64,000 nt of DNA, taken from assembly GCF_900120175.1 (NCBI RefSeq), contig NZ_FQLF01000005.1, positions 250,501 through 314,500 of the forward strand, read 5' to 3'. Every line of letters begins with the position of its first letter. The stretch's first letter is position 1. Shown here piece after piece: positions 47,730-55,879 of this stretch. Made by a program: the position numbers and the translations under genes. Source of the stretch: Oceanicoccus sp. KOV_DT_Chl. Lineage in GTDB: Bacteria > Pseudomonadota > Gammaproteobacteria > Pseudomonadales > Dasaniaceae. The notes under the pieces were generated by a model. The model saw only the letters and a program-made list of their open reading frames with translations, searched no databases and had not been told where the DNA came from.

Positions 47730-47763
47730 CCGCCAAAACATAACATGAGTTATGTTTTGGCGG
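47730..47763. promoter_or_regulatory. 34-bp palindromic operator of the TetR operon; rest of the gap to 48002 has no gene
   Basis: Perfect 15-bp arms CCGCCAAAACATAAC and GTTATGTTTTGGCGG around a 4-base centre ATGA. The inner part (AACATAAC/GTTATGTT) is a typical TetR-type site. It lies directly upstream of the tetR start. I see no gene in the remaining 47764-48002. Confidence 0.8.
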
Positions 47764-48002
47764 AAGCCATTTGAATTACATGTGGTTAATAAAAGAGAGA
47801 GGGGGAAATTAAAACACGTATTGAAATAGTCGGTACGGTGGGGGACATAAGTTGTATCGGTGTGGACTCGATCTGAGACAATAGATTAATAGCTCATAAA
47901 AGATCGTACCGCCTGGTCTCCACAAGAAAGCAGACATTTTATTTAAGTGAAACTGAGATTTAAGATTGGCGAATTGTGCCAACTACAGACATTATCGGAT
48001 AC

Positions 48003-48028
48003 AAAAAAGGCCCCAATATTGGAGCCTT
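48003..48028 (-). terminator. Terminator of VPLPA-CTERM gene 1
   Basis: On the minus strand AAGGCTCC, loop aatatt, GGGGCCTT with one mismatch, then T6. It lies 22 bases after the stop. Confidence 0.75.
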
Positions 48029-48050
48029 AATCATTTAAAATTCTGAGTAT

Positions 48051-48707
48051 TTATTTCTTACGTTTGATTCCAGCCATACCAATAAGTGCTGAGCCAAATA
48101 GATAGACTGCCGCAGGAAGGGGTACCTGAGAAATTGTATCAGTGTGGATTAAAATCCTTACTGGCTCAAAAGGTGCCTCGCTCCAACTATTTGTTGACTT
48201 GATTACATAGTCATTTAAGTCGATATTGGCTTGCGACGGATTAGCAGCCATATAAATCCCGCCCCAATCTTGGTCGAAAATCGAACCGAAACCACCGAAA
48301 AAAGCCACGTAGGTTCCAGCAGACAGAGTGACATCAAGAGCAACTAGATGATCCGAGGGAGCCGATATACTTTCTGAATTAAAAAGACCGGTGTTGTAGG
48401 CTAGCGCACCAGAGGCAACCTCTGATGGAGCAATCAAAGAAGGTAGCCCTTCAGGCCCTTCGACGGCAACAATGGCCCCGAAATAACTTCCAGCGCCCCC
48501 CATGTAGGCAGTGAGCCCAGTCACATGGACATCGCTGGTGACGCTAAAACGAATACCATGAAAACCATTTACTTGTATCCCTCCCCATGAATTAGAAAAT
48601 CCGCTCTCAATATCATAACTGGACAGATAAACTTCTGCGTGTGCAGATAATGAAAGTGTTAGGCCCAAGAAGGCTATAGTTTGTTTCAGCATGAGGGAGT
48701 ACTCCAT
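48051..48707 (-). CDS. VPLPA-CTERM-like secreted protein 1
   Basis: 218 aa. Signal peptide (LMLKQTIAFLGLTLSLSAHA). The middle is a beta-sandwich-like domain of unknown type (GGIQVNGFHGIRFSVTSDVHVTGLTAYMG; LVALDVTLSAGTYVAFFGGFG). The C-terminal sorting tail is V-P-L-P-A-A, a hydrophobic helix (VYLFGSALIGMAG) and I-K-R-K-K. This is the VPLPA variant of PEP-CTERM signals, handled by a matching exosortase not seen here. The start may be the second Met (position 5). Its leader shares GTAATGGAGTACTYCC with gene 3. Confidence 0.85.
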   Translation of the reverse strand: MEYSLMLKQTIAFLGLTLSLSAHAEVYLSSYDIESGFSNSWGGIQVNGFHGIRFSVTSDVHVTGLTAYMGGAGSYFGAIVAVEGPEGLPSLIAPSEVASGALAYNTGLFNSESISAPSDHLVALDVTLSAGTYVAFFGGFGSIFDQDWGGIYMAANPSQANIDLNDYVIKSTNSWSEAPFEPVRILIHTDTISQVPLPAAVYLFGSALIGMAGIKRKK

Positions 48708-48840
48708 TACATTTTAGGGGTGTTTATTTTTGTGCAGTAATAGTGTCAGTTATAAGCGAATTTTGAAATAGTACCTTTGTAAAGAGTTCCGTCAGATGTG
48801 AATTATTTACTATTTCCACAAAACGCTTATGTCTCGAAAG

Positions 48841-49018
48841 GGCCAATACCGACGATTACCTTACATGTAAACCAATACTCAAGAGCGGAAGCTATACCTT
48901 CAACTAAAGACAATCTTCAACCTAACGGTTTTTCTTAGCTGCTTTCGGCAGCTATAGATCCAGATTCAGACACAAAAAGCCCCGAAGTTAATCAAGGTTT
49001 AGGTTCTCAAACGTGCCA
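48841..49018. repeat. Direct repeat copy A (about 180 bp); the 48708-49098 gap has no gene
   Basis: Resembles 50146-50321 over its whole length, about 80% by eye. Shared blocks are TCTTCAACCTAACGGTTTTT, GCTATAGATCCAG, GAAGTTAATCAAGG and TTAGGTTCTCAAACGTGCC, with small indels. It holds a 7-bp hairpin, TAGCTGC-tttcg-GCAGCTA, degraded in copy B. The two copies flank a 1.1-kb segment carrying two small genes. Confidence 0.75.
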
Positions 49019-49062
49019 TTAAGAGACTAAACAAGGTGTAAGCGTCGGAAAAAAGCGGACAT

Positions 49063-49108
49063 TAACAGTGTAATGGTACGGACCCTGCGGTCCGTAGATT
49101 AATTTTTA
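49063..49108. repeat. 46-bp hairpin repeat, copy 1, at the end of the zinc-ribbon gene
   Basis: Identical to 49471-49516 except one base. The core is a perfect hairpin, TACGGACC-ctgc-GGTCCGTA, followed by GATTAATTTTTA. It covers the stop codon of the 49099 gene. It may end or stabilise transcripts; no family is recognised. Confidence 0.8.
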
Positions 49109-49464
49109 TATGCTTTTTCTTCATACACTTTAATTGGCCCTCTATTAATCAGAGTGCTAAAAACAACCAGAAGAAAAATAAATAAAACGATTATTATCGC
49201 TGCGACCACAGGTTCAAGCTTTGCCACCACATAAAATGGTAAAATAACAAACAATACTCCTAAACTTAAACCTTTAAAAACCCTAATAATACTAAAGGGT
49301 ATGTCCAAACCACGAACATGAATAAAAACTTTTTCAGTTGACGGCCTTTTCATGCCCGTATTGCAATGCGGACAAATGAAACTATTGCTCTCTTCCTTCC
49401 AGTCCAAGCACTTTGCCTCATGGTCAGAAAAAATTTTGCTGCATTTCGTACACTCGTATCTCAT
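49099..49464 (-). CDS. Small zinc-ribbon membrane protein
   Basis: 121 aa. The N-terminal zinc ribbon is RYECTKCSKIFSDHE...FICPHCNTGMKR (two C-x2-C pairs, residues 4-7 and 31-34). Two membrane segments follow at about 62-105 (LSLGVLFVILPFYVVA, VVAAIIIVLFIFLLVVFSTL) and a short charged end. Function unknown. Its start comes just after repeat copy 2, and it ends inside repeat copy 1. Lower GC than the core genes and the repeats suggest recently acquired DNA. Confidence 0.7.
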   Translation of the reverse strand: MRYECTKCSKIFSDHEAKCLDWKEESNSFICPHCNTGMKRPSTEKVFIHVRGLDIPFSIIRVFKGLSLGVLFVILPFYVVAKLEPVVAAIIIVLFIFLLVVFSTLINRGPIKVYEEKAYKN

Positions 49465-49470
49465 GGCATA

Positions 49471-49516
49471 TAACAGTGTAATAGTACGGACCCTGCGGTC
49501 CGTAGATTAATTTTTA
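49471..49516. repeat. 46-bp hairpin repeat, copy 2, after the secreted small gene
   Basis: Same sequence as 49063-49108 with one change (A for G at 49483), five bases after the stop of the 49522 gene. Both genes also share AAAGCATATA just before the repeat, which suggests that gene ends were copied with it. Confidence 0.8.
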
Positions 49517-49521
49517 AGCAC

Positions 49522-49935
49522 TTACTTGGTATATGCTTTGATATACGCGTAATCACTATTTTTTTCGCCTTTAAATAGAGACACTTCATAAAGGCCGCCT
49601 AAGCCTGACCACCTCATTGAGAAGTTATTTTTAAATGATGGTGGCGAGCTTTTAAAACCGATTGACTCTAGAGCTGCCTGATTAAATGGGACATTTTCAA
49701 TTGCTTCAATTGTAATCCAGTCGGCTTTTCCTTTAATGAATACAATCTCAGTTTCGCCTTTAGAAAACTGACATTTTTCCCCGTACTTACTTTGAGAACA
49801 AGATGAAGGCGCACCAATAAGAGTGGATACTTCAGCTTTACTTTTTCCTACTATTGCAGGCACATCAACGACAGTAGCGGAATATGCTTGCAGGCTTACT
49901 AAACTTAGTAAAAAACCTAAAACTTTAATTTTCAT
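49522..49935 (-). CDS. Small secreted hypothetical protein
   Basis: 137 aa. Signal peptide MKIKVLGFLLSLVSLQAYSA, then a compact domain VVDVPAIVGKSKAEVSTLIGAPSSCSQSKYGEKCQFSKGETEIVFIKGKADWITIE. The K-S-K-A-E-V-x-x-L-I-G-A-P segment resembles the SmpA/BamE-like or lipoprotein-localisation fold in general form. Two Cys (near 47 and 54) may form a disulfide. No family assigned. AGGAG lies upstream of the ATG. It lies between two 46-bp/180-bp repeat sets with the zinc-ribbon gene. Confidence 0.7.
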   Translation of the reverse strand: MKIKVLGFLLSLVSLQAYSATVVDVPAIVGKSKAEVSTLIGAPSSCSQSKYGEKCQFSKGETEIVFIKGKADWITIEAIENVPFNQAALESIGFKSSPPSFKNNFSMRWSGLGGLYEVSLFKGEKNSDYAYIKAYTK

Positions 49936-50145
49936 CGTGACTCCTTTCTTGTGTGCTTAACGAGGCTGTAGAAAAACTAATTCATAAAATGTCATTTCTA
50001 GAGCCTTTTTATTATTTATTTTCACTGATCATAAACCATTCAGTTTATTTTACATAATCCTTTCTTATACGCCTTTAATGCCGGTGGCTGTGGATAAAGG
50101 TCCGCTATTGAGGTGAGAATTATGGGGTGCCGCATGCCTATTATG

Positions 50146-50321
50146 GGTCAATACCAACGATTTACCTTATATGTAAACTAATCTTCAAGGCCGGCAGCTA
50201 CACCTTCATTAGCAGGCATTCTTCAATCTAACGATTTTTCTTAGCTGTTTGCGCAAGCTATAGATCCAGCTTCAGACATAAAAAACCGAAGTTAATCAAG
50301 GCTTAGGTTCTCAAACGTGCC
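50146..50321. repeat. Direct repeat copy B (about 180 bp); gap 49936-50342
   Basis: Second copy of the element at 48841-49018, in the same orientation. The rest of the gap has no gene I can support. Confidence 0.75.
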
Positions 50322-50342
50322 AAAAGCGGACCAAAGAAGAAT

Positions 50343-50366
50343 AAAAAAGGCTACCGAAATAGCCTT
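50343..50366 (-). terminator. Terminator of VPLPA-CTERM gene 2
   Basis: Minus strand AAGGCTA, loop tttcgg, TAGCCTT followed by T residues, 21 bases after the stop. Confidence 0.85.
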
Positions 50367-50387
50367 GCAGATAAACTTAGAGGTATG

Positions 50388-50969
50388 TTATTTCTTGCGC
50401 TTAAACCCCACTAGACCAATTAGAGCAGAGCTAAACAGCCATGCTGCAGCGGGTATAGGCAAGACAAAATATAACTCAGTATTAGAGGTCGCAGAGGGCC
50501 AACCTCCTTCTCTAGATACAGGTCCATTGGCACTTAAGGACATAGTTACTTCATCTATGTTAATGTAAAAATCAACCAATCCAAAATCAGTGGGGCCATA
50601 ATTTAAGTAATCGCAATAACCAGAACTTGATATACAGCTTACTACCTGCCTTATACCGCTATCCGCTGGGCTAGTTGCGTCACCAACATGTATTTCTTCT
50701 GTGATTTTCTCATCATACAAAACATACCCATATTCATTTCTTCTATACCAATCGATGGTTATATCTAGCTTGGACGATTCTGTATCATATGTCAGAAAAT
50801 TTATATATCCATATTCGGATGAGGCTGGTGCAAAATCAAAAGTTATAACTCTTTCGTTTTCTTGAATAGATTCCACGATCCCTGACCAAGTTACTACTTT
50901 TGCTAGCGTAGACTGACTTAAAATCAATAAAAAAATTAATCTAGCCGAAGCTAATGCTGATTTTTTCAT
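50388..50969 (-). CDS. VPLPA-CTERM-like secreted protein 2
   Basis: 193 aa. Signal peptide (KKSALASARLIFLLILSQSTLA), then a beta-rich domain (VVTWSGIVESIQENERVITFDFAPASSEYGYINFLTYDTESSKLDITIDWY). A Cys-containing stretch (VVSCISSSGYCDYLNYG) follows. The tail is L-P-I-P-A-A, helix WLFSSALIGLVG and F-K-R-K-K. The domain is unlike genes 1 and 3; only the export tail is shared. GAGGATATATGA precedes the start. Confidence 0.83.
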   Translation of the reverse strand: MKKSALASARLIFLLILSQSTLAKVVTWSGIVESIQENERVITFDFAPASSEYGYINFLTYDTESSKLDITIDWYRRNEYGYVLYDEKITEEIHVGDATSPADSGIRQVVSCISSSGYCDYLNYGPTDFGLVDFYINIDEVTMSLSANGPVSREGGWPSATSNTELYFVLPIPAAAWLFSSALIGLVGFKRKK

Positions 50970-51125
50970 TCATATATCCTCATTTATTATTAGTATAAGC
51001 AACCATTTATTATAGCGAAGATCTAGTCGACCTCAAATCAATTACGTCTGCTTTCGGTTGCGACTATCGCGATAACAACGTATCAATAGACCCTGTAGTG
51101 CCAACAACAGTCATTAGCAGAATTT

Positions 51126-51150
51126 AAAAAGGCTCCATAAAAAGAGCCTT
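51126..51150 (-). terminator. Terminator of VPLPA-CTERM gene 3
   Basis: Minus strand AAGGCTC, loop tttttatg, GAGCCTT then T residues. It lies 19 bases after the stop. Confidence 0.85.
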
Positions 51151-51168
51151 AATCTAACCCTTTTAAAG

Positions 51169-51789
51169 TTACTTCTTACATTTAATTCCAGCTAAACCAA
51201 TCAATGCTGAGCAAAATAACCAAGCCGCGGTGGGAACAGGTACAGGAGATGGCGTTGAGCTTCTCACAAGAAAATGGCCATAGGTCGAATCTATATAATC
51301 TTTAGATCGTGATGATGATCCAGAAAAACTAACTAGAGCAAAATCATTACCACCTTTATCGTAGAGATAGTTACCTCCAAGATATACTTGCGCACTTACT
51401 GATGCCGAATCTCCTATAAATCCATATGCACTAGCCCCATTAGATGTTGAAGATATATTTTGAAAGGTAAACCCAAAATTGTTTCCAAGGTTGTCAATAC
51501 CATTTCTAATAGAGGTTGGAGGATTCTCATCTCCATAATCAGAATTTAAGCCTGATATTAATAATATACTCTGAGCTTCAAGTAATGTCGCATATCTCCA
51601 CCCCTCAAATTGGCCACCCGCACCTATTTCCACATACACTTGATCAACGCTTAACCCTGCTGTTATATCTAAATGCAGCCAATTTAACGATGTCTCTGAG
51701 TCATTTGTATAGTATCCATTATTAATGAATTCCGAATGAGATAATGAGCTTATTAGTGCTGAAAAACATAAGATTATTATTAATTTCAT
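51169..51789 (-). CDS. VPLPA-CTERM-like secreted protein 3
   Basis: 206 aa. Signal peptide (MKLIIILCFSALISSLSHS). The domain NDSETSLNWLHLDITAGLSVDQVYVEIGAGGQFEGWRYATLLEAQSILLISG is the G-W-R-Y-A-T module common among PEP-CTERM-type proteins. The tail is V-P-V-P-T-A, helix WLFCSALIGLAG and I-K-C-K-K, so one basic residue is replaced by Cys. The leader shares TAATGGAGTACTYCCT with gene 1. A TGGCACG (sigma-54 -24-like) lies upstream, but the -12 GC is changed to GT. Confidence 0.85.
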   Translation of the reverse strand: MKLIIILCFSALISSLSHSEFINNGYYTNDSETSLNWLHLDITAGLSVDQVYVEIGAGGQFEGWRYATLLEAQSILLISGLNSDYGDENPPTSIRNGIDNLGNNFGFTFQNISSTSNGASAYGFIGDSASVSAQVYLGGNYLYDKGGNDFALVSFSGSSSRSKDYIDSTYGHFLVRSSTPSPVPVPTAAWLFCSALIGLAGIKCKK

Positions 51790-51952
51790 AGGAAGTACTC
51801 CATTACGATTATTATATTTATACCACTAGCGTGCCATTAATACTGAACATTGTAAATGGCAGCTAAGGGTCACGTAGCGACTATCACTATGAAAAAGCAT
51901 CAATAGCTACTGTTGTGCCAACTACAGACATTCTTCAGAAATTGGCAGAATC

Positions 51953-51977
51953 AAAAAAGGCCTCAATACTTGGGCCG
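51953..51977 (-). terminator. Terminator of VPLPA-CTERM gene 4
   Basis: Minus strand GGCCCAAGTATTGAGGCC followed by T6. Stem of four GC pairs plus a wobble. TGCCAACTACAGACATT, 20 bases further on, also occurs near 47978 beside the gene 1 terminator, so 3' regions have been duplicated. Confidence 0.7.
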
Positions 51978-51998
51978 CAATTGTTTAGTTTGCTTAAT

Positions 51999-52562
51999 TT
52001 ATTTCTTTCGCTTGATTCCAGCCAGACCAACCAACGCCGAACCAAACAACCAAGCTGCAGCCGGAACTGGCACAGGGTTAGGAACAGTGAACGTGTAAGT
52101 AGTAACCGCAGAGATGCCAGACCCCCAGTCGCTAACCGCGACCAAGGTGAGAACGTCACCGACACCACTAGCAGCGCCAGAGAACGTTTCGCTCACATGT
52201 CCGATCACTTCGGGATAACCCAACAATCGACCTCCACAGTTAGGGAGGATCCCACCGCCTTCAATACAAGCCGTACTGATGTAGGAGGTAGTTTGAGCAA
52301 TAGTATCAATCGTACCAACATAATGTATAAACACATTAGTTACTGGCGTCACAGAATTTACAACACTGCTGAAACTGATAATCCCCGTGTTTGAATCCAG
52401 CGCCCCCATACCAGAGCCAGTGATTGACCCCGTTGCACCACCGATAGCAGCGCCACTCACCGTACCATTGATTGATAGAGAGACCTCCAGCAGAGCCGCC
52501 TGGGATTGCGCAGCAACAACCGCCAGCGCAGTAGACGCTAATACAACTGAAAATTTTTTCAT
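51999..52562 (-). CDS. VPLPA-CTERM-like secreted protein 4
   Basis: 187 aa. Signal peptide MKKFSVVLASTALAVVAAQSQA, then a Gly/Ser/Thr-rich beta domain (LLEVSLSINGTVSGAAIGGATGSITGSGMGALDSNTGIISFSSVV). Two Cys in ACIEGGGILPNCGG. The tail is V-P-V-P-A-A, helix WLFGSALVGLAG and I-K-R-K-K, the cleanest of the five. AAGGAG upstream lies inside the last codons of gene 5, whose stop ends one base before this ATG. The two probably form an operon and look like distant paralogues. Confidence 0.87.
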   Translation of the reverse strand: MKKFSVVLASTALAVVAAQSQAALLEVSLSINGTVSGAAIGGATGSITGSGMGALDSNTGIISFSSVVNSVTPVTNVFIHYVGTIDTIAQTTSYISTACIEGGGILPNCGGRLLGYPEVIGHVSETFSGAASGVGDVLTLVAVSDWGSGISAVTTYTFTVPNPVPVPAAAWLFGSALVGLAGIKRKK

Positions 52563-52563
52563 T

Positions 52564-53325
52564 TTATCGCTCCTTTATTTTTCGAGAAGGGCAAACAAAC
52601 CATCTTGGTGTGCCTTTGGTATAAGTCATCACCAACGATCTGATAGCCTTCCGAGTATAGCGTTGGCGGAAAATCTTAGTACCCCCAAGTGCACCTAATC
52701 CCGACAAGAACATCCATAATGCCCCAGGTAGCGGAACTGCTGAAAGTGATTCTATATTCATTGGCGATCCACCACATTCTTCTCCATCCAAGCAATTAGA
52801 GCTAGTTATCAAGAAAACAGTATTCGTAAAAGTCGCCGCATTACCCTGTGTTTCACGTGTACGAAAAATCCACTGCTTGTAGGCGCCAGAAGCTACAATC
52901 TCCACCCCCCCATACACACCCATTAGCGCCTGATGGCCAACATTTAGCTCGGGGCAGATAGCAAAAAGTTGGCCGCTACTATTCTCCGTGCAGTTATTGA
53001 TTGTTTGGAGCGCGTATTCTATAGCGTTGCCCGAGCCTTCAAATCTCATCGTGAAGGATGATTGTAGTATGACGTCTTCTGCTAACCAGTCATACCCCGT
53101 TAAATAGTTGATGCGATGAACACTTGAATTCCAGCTAAAGGTTTTCTGAACATCGTCGTAATAACCATTTTTTAGATTCTGAACATTGCTTATGTAACTA
53201 CCATTAACTGTGCCGTTGACTACGGTTTTTGATTGAACAGTAATGTCTAGGAAGGCAGCTTGAGAGGGTAAAGCAATAGACAAGCATAAAGCGCAAAGCG
53301 CGTAAAATTTCAGAGGCATGGTCAA
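52564..53325 (-). CDS. VPLPA-CTERM-like secreted protein 5 with extended tail
   Basis: 253 aa. Signal peptide (MPLKFYALCALCLSIALPSQA), then a domain resembling gene 4 (AFLDITVQSKTVVNGTVNGSYISNVQN; YALQTINNCTENSSGQLFAICPELNVGHQ). The sorting motif is V-P-L-P-G-A, helix LWMFLSGLGALGG and T-K-I-F-R-Q-R. Unlike a normal signal, about 40 more residues follow (YTRKAIRSLVMTYTKGTPRWF...). The extension may block sorting or come from an altered 3' end; its reading frame runs to within one base of the next gene. Confidence 0.8.
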   Translation of the reverse strand: MTMPLKFYALCALCLSIALPSQAAFLDITVQSKTVVNGTVNGSYISNVQNLKNGYYDDVQKTFSWNSSVHRINYLTGYDWLAEDVILQSSFTMRFEGSGNAIEYALQTINNCTENSSGQLFAICPELNVGHQALMGVYGGVEIVASGAYKQWIFRTRETQGNAATFTNTVFLITSSNCLDGEECGGSPMNIESLSAVPLPGALWMFLSGLGALGGTKIFRQRYTRKAIRSLVMTYTKGTPRWFVCPSRKIKER

Positions 53326-53510
53326 ATCCTTTTATTGATTATTATTTGTATCCGTTTATACCCTCAAGTGAGACGGATGTCTAGTTTTGAGATTGTGTCT
53401 TTTATTCTGTTGAAGTGACAACTGCCAGATTAAGTAAGAGCACCTTGATGTGTACTGTCAGACTAAACCTCTGCGACTACACACAAGCACGGTTAACGTA
53501 GGAAAACAGC

Positions 53511-54649
53511 CTAATTGTTAATACCGCAGCTACCGATAAATTGCCTGATCTCTTCTGCCTGCGCCATAGCATCACGGTAACCACAAGCCATTAGCTCAGT
53601 ACAATATTCGTGTTCAAACAAAATATAACTGGCAAGACTGGAACCGCCGCCTTTAGAGTTGGCACCAATTATTTTTAACAATAACTTCATCGATTTCGGC
53701 AAACATGCGATAAAATTTTCAGCCACTTTATCAAACTCAACGGACGGCTCGATAATTAATGTTTCTACTGGCCGGGCATTCAGTGCTAGCCGCTGCTCAG
53801 GCGTCATCAACTCAATAAATTGATTAAACCGCTGCAACATAATCAAATCTTCGTCCATGGAGTCAATAAATGCGCTATTCATTAGCTGCGCTAGCACCTG
53901 TGCTAATGAAGGCGAATGATTAGTAATTTGTCGCCTATCCACCGCCTTGCTATAGCCACTGACACCAATCACAAAAAGCTTGTCCGCGCCAAGATGCAAT
54001 GCGGCACTCATAGGGGCGGTTTGCCGTAGCGCACCATCGCCAAAATATTCCCGGTGGATCTTTACCGCTGGGAAAATGGTAGGCAGAGCTGACGATGCCA
54101 GAATATGTGCTCGGCTTAAACGGGTGCGCACACCTATCCGCCGCCCACGCTGCCAAGCTTCTATCTCTTCATTACTCTGGTAAAAGCTGACATTTTCCCC
54201 GGAGGTGTAACCCAATGCGGTAATGCACAATGCATTCAACTGATTGGTATCGAGCATCAATTGCAATCGCTCAATGTTGACATTGGCATTGAGTAGCTGC
54301 TCTAGCGGCCGGTTATCAAACAGCGACAATGGTCGACCTTTTGCTATACCACTATGAAAAAAAGAGCCTACCAATTTCAACATACTCTTGGTTAACGCAG
54401 CAAAACCTACATGGTGAATGGCCTCTGAGCGTATCTGTGACCACAGGTAATCCAGTTGCCGGACAGACTCATGAAAGTTGTCCGCCTCGGTAGCTAACTT
54501 TGCCGCGTTGATCGCACCGGAAGAGGTGCCGCAAATGATCTGAAATGGATTATGGCCGGTTTCCGGAATAAGTTCAGCAATGGCTTTTAATACCCCACTT
54601 GATATGCACCACGAGCGCCGCCACCTGATAGGATCAATGCTGTCTTCAT
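53511..54649 (-). CDS. Patatin-like phospholipase, frame disturbed near the start
   Basis: About 379 aa when repaired. From ATG 54649 the frame gives M-K-T-A-L-I-L-S-G-G-G-A-R-G-A-Y-Q-V-G and stops after 20 codons; one extra G in the run at 54593-54596 leads into V-L-K-A-I-A-E-L-I-P and the long frame. As written, the long frame only extends upstream into unrelated residues. Patatin marks: oxyanion G-G-G-A-R-G, nucleophile IICGTSSGAINAA and the dyad Asp in YFGDGALRQTAPMSAAL. A C-terminal helical region (about 240-379) follows. It likely cleaves acyl esters of phospholipids. The frameshift looks like a sequence error. Confidence 0.87.
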
Positions 54650-54792
54650 CTAGACTTTCTCGGAGTAATTTTGGGCCTGCACTTTGTCTGGTGACTATTT
54701 CAATAGCCACTACCTATTTGCTGCACGCTACACACAATAGCCGGCGGCATGAGAAATCACACTATTTTGTTACAGCTTGACGCCCCTTTTGA

Positions 54793-55644
54793 TTAAAAGA
54801 CATAGAGCAAGCCCATGCTCATCTCATAAAAATTTTCATCCACATCAAAATTCACCTGCACCCCTTGCACGGTGTCGTCAATTTCCTGTTCATATTTGTT
54901 GTAGCGAATCAGTGCTTGATACACCAGATGGTCACCCAGAGGTTTAGACCACTGAACGGCTGCGCTATAACCACTGACATCGCCATTAAAGGTACCGGTT
55001 AAGTCATCAAAGTCTATTTCATCGTCTTCATCGAAATCTTCATCGGTAGTGCCAGTGAGTTTATTTTCTGCTTCCATATCAGCATAAGCCAAACTCACAC
55101 CCAACTGACCGGCCTCACCCAGCGACCAACCATAGGCCACCCCCACAAAAACCCCTGACTCCTCAAAACTATCAGTGAATGCAGGGGTTATATCATCGTC
55201 GGTATCCTCGATAACACTCTCGCGAACTTTAAAATCAATTTCAGTTTCACCGGTTTTATAGCCAGCAAAAACTGTCAACTGCGGGGTGACATTCCAGCCG
55301 ACAGTAATATCGGCATCGCTGCGGCTAGCCTTGCCGGTTTCACCTTCTTCACTCACATCAGCATCTTCAAACGATTGCGATAAATTAGCGGCAACATAAG
55401 CATCGCCATAAGCCGCTCTGGCAGTAACACTAGCCACATGAAATGATAATTTTGAATCCAGTAGCTGCTCTAGCTCGTGAGTCTTATTGCCGATATGACC
55501 ACCCACAATCCAATTTACCGAGGATTGCTGCGCCTCTACCGTCAGTGCACCTGCCAGCAAAGGAAAGCTCAACACAGTCAGCAGCGGACGCGGACATAAT
55601 CCAAAAGCAGCGGCAGTTGATTTTTTATCATGAGGAATAAACAT
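54793..55644 (-). CDS. Outer-membrane beta-barrel protein
   Basis: 283 aa. Long N-terminus with a signal peptide (LLTVLSFPLLAGALTVEA) starting after MFIPHDKKSTAAAFGLCPRP. The mature part is alternating beta strands (SVNWIVGGHIG; FHVASVTARAAYGDAYVAANLSQSF; ADITVGWNVTPQLTVFAGYKTGETEIDF; GVFVGVAYGWSLGEAGQLGVSLAYADM), ending MSMGLLYVF with the terminal Phe of barrel proteins. Acidic loops (TTDEDFDEDDEIDFDD) face outside. Family is not identified; a porin or channel role is likely. Confidence 0.78.
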   Translation of the reverse strand: MFIPHDKKSTAAAFGLCPRPLLTVLSFPLLAGALTVEAQQSSVNWIVGGHIGNKTHELEQLLDSKLSFHVASVTARAAYGDAYVAANLSQSFEDADVSEEGETGKASRSDADITVGWNVTPQLTVFAGYKTGETEIDFKVRESVIEDTDDDITPAFTDSFEESGVFVGVAYGWSLGEAGQLGVSLAYADMEAENKLTGTTDEDFDEDDEIDFDDLTGTFNGDVSGYSAAVQWSKPLGDHLVYQALIRYNKYEQEIDDTVQGVQVNFDVDENFYEMSMGLLYVF

Positions 55645-55879
55645 TGGCAGGACTCCGTGTTTAATTTTATTGTGTCGCCCTACTACTCTCCTGACAGGAG
55701 AAGGATCTCACCGCAGAATAGTAATGTTCAAAGGTATTGTCTAGCCTCCATGCCAACCGAGATAGATACCAAGCCACCTTGTCTACTTTTAGCACTGCTA
55801 GCTGCTACTTGCCAACATCCATTATCAGGGAAGTATCCATATCGATTGCAGCGGCTAAGTGTATAAACATCTTAAATAA

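Noticed and set aside
49063-49516. Integron gene cassettes with attC sites
   Set aside because: The hairpin repeats have no paired GTTRRRY/RYYYAAC core sites and no integrase is present, although the gene-plus-hairpin layout looks similar.
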